Part shown: in pieces, positions 55,601 through 64,000 of the stretch
How the letters are laid out: each line of letters starts with the position of its first letter
How positions within the stretch are numbered: the stretch's first letter is position 1
Origin: Hygrocybe punicea
Lineage: Eukaryota; Basidiomycota; Agaricomycetes; Agaricales; Hygrophoraceae
Assembly (NCBI GenBank): GCA_963556145.1
Contig: OY744461.1
Span: 4,216,001 to 4,280,000 of the forward strand
Length of the DNA stretch: 64,000 nucleotides
Direction: 5' to 3'
Made by a program: the position numbers and the translations under genes
Notes under the pieces: generated by a model
Database searches by the model: none
What the model saw: only the letters and a program-made list of their open reading frames with translations
Told to the model about the DNA's origin: nothing

Positions 55601-57040
55601 ATTATAGAAGTTAATAAAGCAGGCCGGGTTTGGAAGGATATGCAGAGTGAAAATCCGAAACAATTTCAGAGGCATGTCCAAGTTTGGAGGCCAAGATCCA
55701 AGAGATTTCCTCATCGGTGCCTTTGTAACCTTCCCAATGTATGAGGTATAGCAATTTGCAGGGACGACGACGTTATCAATTTTTGAGTCAAGGATCTTGG
55801 AGATCTCGAATTTTGGTTCTCCGTCAACAGTGACTGGAGGAGGCGGAGGTTGGACGCAATTGGGGATGGTATTCGGAGTGGCAGGCTCGAGCTGAGAGAC
55901 ATGGTAGATGGGGTGAACAGAGTGGAGGGTTTCCGGAAGACGTAGTGTATAGGAGTGGGTTCTGGCCTTAGCGATGATCTCGAAAGGCCCTAAGTTCTTC
56001 TCGGAGAGCTTCTTTGAAGGTCTAGTAGTCCAGAAATGTTCAGCCTTAACATAGACGAATTCTGATACCTTGAAATCAGGTGCCAGAGCACGCTTCAAGT
56101 CTGCATAATGCTCGTAACATTGTTGGGCCTTGAAGATGGTTTGACGGAGTTGCTGATGCAACTCATCGAGGTCCACGGCATACTTTTGCGCATGAGCGGT
56201 GGAGAGGTCACGCTCCAGGTGAACAGAAAGGTTTGGGTGATAACATTTATTAGCAAAGAAGGGTGAAAGCCCGGTGGTAGTGTTCGGAGCATTGTTGTAG
56301 GCAAACTCTGCAAGAGGAAGGAGTGAAGACCAATTGTCTTGCTGGTAATTGCAATAAATGTGGAGGTATGGCTTGAGAGTTTGATTAACGCGTTCAGTTT
56401 GGCCATCTCCTTGGGGGTGATAACCAGAGGTAAAATGGAGTCTCATGTCGAGAGCCTTTCCAAGAGACCAGAAGAAATGGGAGACAAACTCCATGCCTTT
56501 ATCGGAAGTGACGTGACTAGGAACTCCGTGCTTAGAAAAAACGTGAATAAGGAAAAGATGGGTGAGTTGAGGAGAGGTAATTGTATCGTGGGTTGGAATG
56601 AAGATCCCTTGCTTAGTTAGACAGTCCACTACAACCAAAATGGCTGTAAATCCTTCGGAGTCTGGAAGTTGTTCAATGAAGTCCATGAAGATTGAGTTCC
56701 AGGGCTTCTCTGGAATCAGAAGTTGCTTGAGCAATCTGTAAGGACAATGTCGAGGGGTCTTGGATCTTGTGCAGGTTGTGCAGGATTTGTGGTAGTCACG
56801 GATGAAGGTTCGGAGTCCGGGCCAGGTGTATTCCTGCCAGATAATTTTGACAGTTTTGTTCTGTCCAAAATGTCCTGCAGTAGGATGGTTGTGTTTGGAG
56901 CATAAGATCTGGAGTCTGAGGTTGTTGACATCGGGGACATAGATACAATTATCGAGGCATAAGAGGCCTGAATTGTTGATAGACCAGTGAGGATTTCCTT
57001 CACCTTCAGCTCGGTGAACTTGCATTCCATGACTTTGATG
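55571..57040 (-). pseudogene. Gypsy-3 integrase with frameshifted chromodomain
   Basis: Integrase of the chromovirus type: LCLDNCIYVPDVNNLRLQIL, zinc domain H..H..C-x2-C (HNHPTAGHFGQNKT...CTTCTRSK), and core FMDFIEQLPDSEG, HVTSDKGMEFVS and YHPQGDGQTERVNQTL (D, D, E present). The C-terminal GPFEIIAKARTHSYTLRLP and HPIYHVSQLEP follow. A one-base shift near 55755 moves the chromodomain (YLIHWEGYKGTDEEISWI, then LASKLGHASEIVSDFH) into another frame ending TAA near 55609. Upstream it is fused near 57035 to the first codons of an inverted antisense-gene copy. RT and RNase H are absent, so it is inactive. Confidence 0.85.
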
Positions 57041-57697
57041 TGTGCAGCGATTTCCTGGGAGGACAACATTTTTTTGTGGAGTTGTCTCCTGGTCCGGGAG
57101 TTGGTTTTATACCACCTTACTTCCACTTCAAACTCCACTTCGGTTTTCCCCTTGTTCTAGAGGCATCTCAGGGGTTCGATGCTAAGGGGGAGATACTGTC
57201 ATATCTATGCAACTCTGAGGAATTCCGATGAACTCCACTCCAGACTTTTCCGCCATTTTATCTTATCTTATCCTCTCACATACATTATTGTTCCTTTCCT
57301 TGTTTATACTCTATTCTTCTTCATCTCTGTTTCTCCAAACTCCTATCTGTTCTTTCCCTTTGTTTACTTGTCACCTTACATAGCAACATTTTGTTACTTT
57401 TATCCTTCTCCGAACTCTGGTTCCCCTTCCAGAGTTCTTATTATCTTTACATTACTAAGGACTTAACAATTAGTTTACCAAGTATATAAGTTAGAACTAC
57501 AAGTCCTGTAACTCCATTCAGAAAATCAACTTGAGTTCACTTTAGTCTCCATCTTTAGTCTGAACCTCTGGACTAATTCCACTCCATCTGATTGTGCTTA
57601 CTCAGTATGACTCAAGGAAGTAGCATAACTACTTCGAGAGTTCGCACCTCTGGTCCTCCGACAACTCTGTTCCACCCGGAGTTGCACATCTCTAACA
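57036..57697 (-). repeat. inverted internal LTR with leader and start of the antisense gene
   Basis: 57197-57697 is a 501-bp copy of the LTR in opposite orientation to the two outer LTRs. 57036-57196 is an inverted copy of 54534-54720, including the first codons of the antisense gene (MLSSQEIAAHIKVMECKFTE). Its length matches the 3' LTR (502 bp) and lacks the ~36-bp insertion of the 5' LTR, so it derives from the 3' end. Confidence 0.85.
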
Positions 57698-57719
57698 AGT
57701 CCGATGGATAGGAGTCGGT

Positions 57720-58183
57720 GTCTGGATTCTCCAAAAGGTAGGGCTTGAACCACGCAAGCACAATTCCTTTGAGATAGGAGAGGGTGAAGTTGACTTTAGC
57801 GCCATCCATTTGGAAGGCGGTTGGTCAATCATTGAAGTTCAGTTGACACTGGACCAGGAAGGGATGGCGTTTTGTTGGTTGGAGGTGTCGAACGTATCCC
57901 GTTCTCGGACTTTGGTACATTGTTTATTGTCTCCTTTATTTTGGAGGGTGGTGGCTAGAAGGGCGATGGTCTCCGCGAGATTGGTGTCATCACAGTTGGC
58001 ATTGCCTGGTCCAAGAGAATTGTTTGCTTCGAAGATGGTGCATGGAAGTGGTTCATTTGTCAGAGGGTGGGTTCCTTCCAGCGGAGACACTGGAGTGATG
58101 GTTAGGTGTTCAAGGAAACTCTCAGGTTGAGAGAGTTGGTAACGCGTGGGGGTTCTTTGTTGCAAGAAACCTTGGAAAGACAT
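57720..58183 (-). pseudogene. Gypsy-3 gag remnant
   Basis: ATG 58183 (MSFQGFLQQRTPTRYQLSQP) follows the 5' LTR closely. The frame shifts near 57840 and continues as MDGAKVNFTLSYLKGIVLAW, FKPYLLENPDTD, a capsid segment typical of chromovirus Gag, until it runs into the inverted LTR at 57697. The rest of Gag is gone. Confidence 0.75.
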
Positions 58184-58229
58184 AATAAAAAATAAAAAGA
58201 GTACGGCTCAAGAGTTGTTCAGAAAATAC

Positions 58230-58766
58230 TGTCAGAGGCATGCAACTCCAGACAGAACAGAGTTGTCAGAGGACTAGAGGTGTGAACTCTCGAAGTAGTT
58301 ATGCTACTTCCTTGAGTTGTACTGAGTAAGCATGAGCGGACAGAGCGGAATTAGTCTGGAGGTTCAGACTAAAGACGGAGACTAAAGTGAGCTTAAGGCG
58401 AAGCCCTAAGTTTGAGGATGAGGGGAACTCAAGTTGATTTTCTGAACAGAGTTACAGGACTTGTAGTTCTAACTTCTATACTTGGTAAACTAATTGTTAA
58501 GTCCTTAGTAACGTAAAGATAATAAGAACTCCAGAAAGGGGAACTGGAGTTCGGAGAAGGATAAAAGTAACAAAAGATTGCTATGTACAGTGACAAGTAA
58601 ACAAAGGGAAAGAACAGATAGGAGTTCAGAGAAATGGAGATGCAGAAGAATAGAGTATAAACAAGGAAAGGAACAATAACGTACGCAAGAGGGTAAGATA
58701 AGATAAAACAGCAAAAAATCCAGAGCAGAGTTCATTGGAATTCTTTGGAGTTGCATAGATATGACA
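58230..58766 (-). repeat. Gypsy-3 5' LTR
   Basis: 537 bp. Same as the 3' LTR apart from point changes and a ~36-bp insertion (GCTTAAGGCGAAGCCC region, about 58391-58427). Confidence 0.8.
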
Positions 58767-58829
58767 GAACCACTTCACTGCTGGTTGTGTTTTTTTGGGA
58801 TCCAATTATGAGTTCTTTATTATGAGTTC

Positions 58830-59568
58830 TTTTATTGCGATTTTCATAAATGATGACATTTTAAAAATAAATATTTCAAAGTCAAGGACCCAGGTTAAAA
58901 TTGATAACTGGTGGAATACTGCACCAATTCACATAGTTTCAGAGGGGAAGTTTGTCTACCTTTAGAGGAGTATCTTTCTCTCTATTTACATTTTTAAATT
59001 CCTGTATATAGAGAGAGTTATAGGTGAATCATTAATGTGAGTCACTCCAACTTGTACAATGAATATCTCCACAACAAATGCTTGGATTGACATGGTTGTG
59101 AGGAGAAACTTGTTTTATTTTTGAAGGGCTACAAGGGCCCATACCGTGTTTCTCTGTATTTTGGACTTTAACAGATTATTATAATGTTATTCATACAGAG
59201 ATCACTTTTGTGTAATTATCCTTCAAATTTTCAAACTACAGAAAAATGCGGTATGGGCCCTTGTAGCCCTTCAACAATAGAACAGGTTTCTCCCCACAAC
59301 CATGTCAATCCAAGCATTTGTTGTGGAGATATTCATTGTACAAGGTGGAGTGACTCAAATTAATGATTCACCTATAACTCTCTCCATATACAGGAATTTA
59401 AAAATGTAAATAGAGAGAAAGATACTCCTCTAAAGGTAGACAAACGTCCTCTCTGAAACTATGTGAATTGGTGCAGTATTCCACCAGTTATCAATTTTAA
59501 CCTGGGTCCTTGCCTTTGAAATATTTATTTTTAAAATGTCATCATTTATGAAAATCGCAATAATTTAT
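58830..59568. repeat. long palindrome (~740 bp, arms ~310 bp)
   Basis: Left arm from GCGATTTTCATAAATGATGA, right arm its inverse at 59530-59566, with high identity throughout (for example ACCCAGGTTAAAATTGATAA and its complement, CAAGGGCCCATACCG and its complement). The spacer is about 59150-59235. Probably a non-coding foldback element or MITE; no duplication was fixed. Confidence 0.85.
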
Positions 59569-59590
59569 TAAAAGACTTGTTCTTTATGAG

Positions 59591-60500
59591 ACCTGGTTCA
59601 GTGAGGGTTTGTAATTAATTAATTGATTAGTTGATTAATTGATTGATTAATTGATTAATTGATTGATTAATTGATTAACTGATTGATTAATTGATTAACT
59701 GATTGATTAATTGATTAATTGATTGATTGATTGATTAATTGATTGATTAATTGATTAATTGATTGACTGATTGATTGATTGATTAATTGATTAATTGATT
59801 GATTAATTGATTAACTGATTGATTAATTGATTAATTGATTGATTGATTGATTGATTAATTAATTGATTGATTAATTGATTAACTGATTGATTAATTGATT
59901 AATTGATTGATTAATTGATTAATTGATTAATTGATTGATTAATTGATGGATTAATTGATTAATTGATTGATTGATTGATTGATTAATTGATTAATTGATT
60001 AATTAATAAAGTTGATTGTCTAGAGAGAAAAATTTTTTGGGCAAGAGATATGATTCTACTTCTGATACTGAAAAATCAGCTACAGTTGGGGCTATGTGTG
60101 GACAAGCTTATATAAGCATCCAAATATGGGTTGTTGCAAAAAAGACAAATTACCTTCTAATTATATTCAAAATATTCATACTGGTCACAATTCTTATCAG
60201 AATCAGCTGAAAATTGAACTGCTGACTAATATTATCATTTTGGGTCAGATGTGAGAGTGACATGTGACCAATCTAACCATATAAGGTAGTTTTTGATATA
60301 ATATAGCAAATCTTTTGCTGATCACAATGATGATAGTCACATGTGACCAGTCTAACTATGTAAGGCAATTTTACACCATATATGCTAATTTTGAGGTGAT
60401 CACAGAAGTCATAGTTACATGTGACCACTGTTACTATATATAGAAATATCAGCCATATAAGCATAAATTAGTGTAACTCAGATGATATAATGATATTTTT
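59591..60500 (+). repeat. direct repeat, copy 1
   Basis: Starts ACCTGGTTCAGTGAGG, includes the satellite, then AATAAAGTTGATTGTCTAGA, GGACAAGCTTATATAAGC and TGTGACCAATCTAACCATAT. Matches 61067-61680 in order. AT-rich, no gene. Confidence 0.75.
59612..60008 (+). repeat. tetranucleotide satellite (ATTG/ATTA)n
   Basis: About 400 bp of TGATTGATTAAT with interspersed AACTGATT variants. Flanked by DNA that recurs at 61067 with a much shorter TTAATTAATTAA run, so it expanded after duplication. Confidence 0.95.
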
Positions 60501-61066
60501 ACTTAAAACATATAATTTAATGTAATATCGCTGTATATATTATATGCTAATTATATATTTCAAGCAAAATTATTTATCGATGTTCGTGATAATCATACAA
60601 ATAAAAATCCAGTGCCAGAAACAAGACTTTGTTCATGCTATATGCAATATTGGCTCACTCAAGCACAGCTGTCTTCATATTATCATCTGTTGTGCAACAA
60701 GGTTATAAAGAAGTAGGGTTGAGTAAATGTAAGTTACTTGTTATCATACTGTTTAGAGGCAGTTGTATTTGACAGTTGACCTGTTGCTCTCTCTTTTGGC
60801 TGAGAATATTGCATAATGATAAAGCAAAGAAGACATGACAGTAGGAGAGGAGGTTAAGACATGCTATGCAGTTTTATTTTTTCTACTTTTTATATTGCTA
60901 TGGTGAGAGGTAGGCTTATCAATATACAACATATGCTATATGTTTTATCCCACATGTACCATGCTTTATGCAATTTAATATTATTATTTACTTCATCATG
61001 AAAGTGAAGAGGTGAAAAAAAGAACTTGTTCATGCTATGTGCAGCACTGGCCCACTAAACAAGTCA
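60501..61066. other. AT-rich noncoding spacer
   Basis: No gene seen. Short words of the direct repeat recur (TTGTTCATGCTATRTGCA at about 60630 and 61026). Confidence 0.5.
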
Positions 61067-61680
61067 GACCTGGTTTAGTGAGGATTTGTAATTAATTAAT
61101 TAATTAATTAATAAAGTTAATTGCCTATAGACAATTTTTTGAGGCAAGAGATATGTTTTTACTTCTGATACTGGAAAATAATACCAAGTTGGGGCCATGT
61201 TTGGACAAGCTTACATAAGCATCCATATATGGGTTGCTTCAAAAAAATCAAATGACCTTCCAATTATATTCTAATTATATTCAAAATATTCATACTGGCT
61301 TCAATTCTTATCAGAATCAGCTGAAAATTGCACTGCTGACTAATATAACCATTTCAGATAATGTGTGACAATCACATGTGACCAATCTAACCATATAAGG
61401 TACATTCTGTATATACCAAATTTTGTACTGATCACAATGGTAATAGTCATATGTGACCATTCTAACCATATAAGATAATTTCATATATAAACATCTAAAT
61501 ACAAGTTATCTTGGACAAGACAAATTACCTTTCAATTATATTTAAAATATTCAGACTTTAATTATTACTAAAATTAGCTGAAAATTGAATTACTGACTAA
61601 TATAATCATTTTGAGTCAGATGTGATAATCAGATGTGATGAATCTAACCATATGAGATAATTTTTGATATTACATAAGAT
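61067..61680 (+). repeat. direct repeat, copy 2
   Basis: Diverged copy of 59591-60500 (ACCTGGTTTAGTGAGG, TTGGACAAGCTTACATAAGC, TGTGACCAATCTAACCATAT). The TGTGACCA...TAACCATATAAG motif recurs several times in each copy. Confidence 0.75.
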
Positions 61681-61933
61681 AGAAGTCACCCAAACTCAGC
61701 TAACTCAAACACCGCCAAAGAAAATAAATACAGCACTTGACACTGGCCTCCAATAAAATTTGTAAAACCATAGAATTGTTCCTAATAGGCTATTCTATGA
61801 ATCTATGGTTTCACTTTTCAAATTTAGGGGCTATATGTCTAGCTGAACATGAAAAAAAGTCTTTTGTTCGTAAGTTGTTCTACAAGACACTTTGAAGTGA
61901 TCTATTGAGAAAACAAAAACCTGTGTCGAAAGT
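61681..61933. other. noncoding gap before the DDE transposase gene
   Basis: Mostly AT-rich; nothing recognisable. Confidence 0.4.
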
Positions 61934-62133
61934 TTGGCCGCCTTCGGAATTTCCCGAGGGCAATTTCAAACCCCGCTAAGGGAGGCTGGGCGAGCAGAAG
62001 GATACAGCAGTGGCAGCCAGAACAGCGCTGTAGACCCCATGGCACTGAGGAAAGCTGGGGCAAAGAAGCGGCTCCTAAATCTGGGGAAATTTGCACAAAA
62101 TGTAAGCAATTTCGGCAAGTGTAAGGGACTTGA

Positions 62134-64000
62134 TTGAATTTTCTAGTTCAGAGAATTCAAGCTCACAGCCAAGAGGACAGGCAAGAACAAGAAAATAGCG
62201 AACCTGAAAGCATTTCCGATGATTCCTTTTATCCCTCAAATCCATCTCTTGAAAGCCTGGACACCTCTTCATCTCTATCCTCCGCATCCATGGAATCTCT
62301 CCCAGATGGTGTGGCAGTCCAAAGTGAAGCCGAGCTCCTCACATTTAGTGCACGGCTTTAGGAATCCATGGATAGGTTTCTTGAGGCCTCGAAAATCCCA
62401 GCAAGGCCATGACATTATAATAAGATACAGCCTGCAAAGCGAACCATGAGAAGACAACAACAAAGATTGAAGGAACAGACCGAAAGTCTCCGAGATTTAG
62501 GTTTCCCTGACATTGGCCGCTGGTTTTTGAAGATGGCGGACCAAAGGCCCACCAGCACTCAAGCCAATTCGGAGTCAGAGCATGTGTCAAATCCTGAAAT
62601 GACCCTTCAAGATGAAGAAGACGAGGAAGACGAGGAAGAGGAAGAAAAAGAACTTACGAAAAGTTGCATAGCTATACAGGAGGACAAGAGTGGTGGAGGG
62701 GAGATTGAAGAGGAAGAAGAAAGTGGTTGTGAGAAGGACAACATCACCGGCATGGAAAAAAGTAGGCACGGAGCTCCAGTGGTGATGAGGACCCAGACTC
62801 GTGCCAGACCACCGAAGCCGGGCTCGGACCAACTGCAGGACGCTGTGTTAGCATTACAAAAACACACAAAAGACAAAGGCATAGACTTAGTCACTTGGGG
62901 TCGTATAACTGCAATGCTGGCAATGCTGAGGCTCTACGCAGCAGGGAAAACTGGATGGGTGGAATCTTCGCGTCTTGCAGCCATTAGCGCTGGGAAAGGA
63001 AATGGACTTGCTCGGTCATTGCGCGATTGGATCTGGAACTTCCTCGAGGATCCCGACGTGCTTCCCATCAGCTTCTATGGCCTCCATAACAAGTCAAAGC
63101 TTGACGATGAAGACATCGCACAAGACATCCAAATACACCTTCAGTCCCGAGGCAAATACTTCTCTGCAATGGACATTGTGCGCTATCTGAAGGATCCGGA
63201 GGTTTTAGCAAGATTGAATATGAAAAAAACACCCAGCCTTAGCACTGCTCGTTGCTGGATCGCAAAGATGGAGTTCCGCTATGGAGAACCTGTGAACGGC
63301 ATGTATGTTGATGGCCACGAATGCCCAGATGTTGTTAAATACCGCCAAGAAATCTTCTTGCCGCTTTGGACTGCACTGGAGGAGCGGATGGTGACGTGGT
63401 CGAGAGATGGGACACCTGAGTACCCCAAGCTGAGCAATTTTCCGAAGCTGAAACGTGTTGTACTGATTACACATGATGAGTCGACCTTTTACACAAATGA
63501 CCGCCGTAAAAAATGTTGGATCCATGTGTCCGAGAAAGCAAAACCAGTCCAAAAGGGAGAAGGGGTGTCGATCATGGTCTCTGACTTTTGCTCGCCTGAC
63601 CTTGGCTGGCTGAAATCAAAAGATGGGTCTGTGGTTTGCCCTTCCTGCAATGTTGAACTCATTTACCAGGCAGATCGAGGGAAGCCAGAATATATTTCAA
63701 AGCAGGCAAAAATCGGGAAGGTTACTTTGATTGTGATGATCTTCTGAAGCAGACAGAGCTGGCGATTGAACTCTTTGAGGACCATTTCCCAGGTACAGCG
63801 ACGGCTGCTTTTGGTTTTGACAATGCGCCTGGTCATCAAAAATGTGCTGACGATGCACTCTCTGCACGTTATATGCCAAAGAACCCGAAGATCTGGCTTG
63901 GAAAGAAGGGGAAATGTAAAATGCGCAATGGCAAGCTTCCAAATGGCACCAAACAAGAGTTCTACTTCCCTGACGACCACCCGACCAATCCTGGGCACTT
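62134..64000 (+). pseudogene. fungal DDE transposase with two in-frame stops (runs off window)
   Basis: One frame stays in register from about 62146: Ser/Glu-rich N-terminus (EQENSEPESISDDSFYPSNP), TAG 62359-62361, ESMDRFLEASKIPARP, TGA 62410-62412, then MRRQQQRLKEQTESL from 62446. CAG-to-TAG and CGA-to-TGA explain both stops. After an acidic region come a helical DNA-binding part (ARSLRDWIWNFLEDPDVLP, TARCWIAKMEFRYGE) and the core VVLITHDESTFYTNDRRKK (first Asp). An intron 63627-63673 joins DG to SREARIYFKAGKNREGYF, and AFGFDNAPGHQKCADDALSA supplies the second Asp. The frame is open to the window end. I recognise this as a common agaricomycete DDE family but cannot name it. An earlier exon at about 61934-62100 (LRKAGAKKRLLNLGKFAQN) may belong. 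Confidence 0.7.

Larger units (their letters stand above)
54032..58766 (-). mobile_element. Gypsy-3: rearranged chromovirus-like LTR element
   Basis: Minus orientation: 5' LTR 58766-58230, gag remnant, an inverted extra LTR (57197-57697) with attached leader, integrase, antisense gene, 3' LTR 54533-54032. 5-bp duplication GAACC (54027-54031, 58767-58771). Protease, RT and RNase H are missing. The middle was replaced by an inverted copy of the 3' end of the element, as expected from strand switching during reverse transcription. Confidence 0.8.

Noticed and set aside
1..64000. tRNA or rRNA genes
   Set aside because: No cloverleaf-like A/B box pairs or conserved rRNA segments were noticed on reading; a tRNAscan-type run would settle it.

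Overview
This is nuclear DNA of a filamentous basidiomycete, most likely an agaricomycete. Genes are cut by many 35-90 bp GT-AG introns. A Tup1-type corepressor and an F-box gene are the recognisable host genes. The rest is dense in transposon families typical of agaricomycete genomes: Plavaka, Tad1-like LINE, Ty3/Gypsy, PIF/Harbinger, hAT and a fungal DDE family. No bacterial-type operons, rRNA, tRNA or CRISPR were seen.

Layout. (1) 1-3.4 kb: 3' part of a Tup1/WD40 gene and an unrecognised three-exon gene. (2) 3.56-11.2 kb: an F-box gene split by a ~6.0 kb Plavaka element (4829-10840) that carries a C2H2/Plavaka transposase and a divergent partner gene. (3) 11.8-18.2 kb: a full-length Tad1-like LINE on the minus strand with a poly(A) tail and a 12-bp target-site duplication (TSD). 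(4) 18.2-19.6 kb: AT-rich, LTR/promoter-like DNA. (5) 19.6-43.3 kb: a nested block. A palindromic long-TIR element (8-bp TSD GATACTCT) contains a two-gene Harbinger element inserted at its centre. That element's Myb-like gene contains a Gypsy element (Gypsy-1, TSD ACGG), and Gypsy-1's gag-protease ORF contains a 6.3 kb foldback element (TSD CAGAT). A 304-bp palindromic MITE sits at the Harbinger/arm junction. (6) 43.7-50.1 kb: Gypsy-2 (TSD GCAC), a gag-only element with an internally deleted hAT inside it (TSD TATATGGG). (7) 50.1-54.0 kb: remains of an acidic-repeat gene and of a widespread agaricomycete gene, cut by hAT-like elements. (8) 54.0-58.8 kb: Gypsy-3 (TSD GAACC), a rearranged element in minus orientation with an inverted extra LTR. 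(9) 58.8-61.7 kb: a long palindrome, a tetranucleotide satellite and direct repeats. (10) 62.1-64.0 kb: a DDE transposase gene running off the window.

The most unusual signal is that all three Gypsy elements, including the one without pol, carry an antisense intron-containing gene next to the 3' LTR. Each encodes a charged coiled coil plus a six-cysteine C-x2-C-x6-C-x(7-10)-C-x2-C-x6-C cluster. A second pattern is that several otherwise open frames (LINE ORF1 and ORF2, Harbinger transposase, Gypsy-1 antisense gene, DDE transposase, F-box gene) are cut by one or two TGA or TAG codons, each explained by one C-to-T change. All boundaries, introns and joins were read by eye. Family names rest on motif recognition, not on searches.
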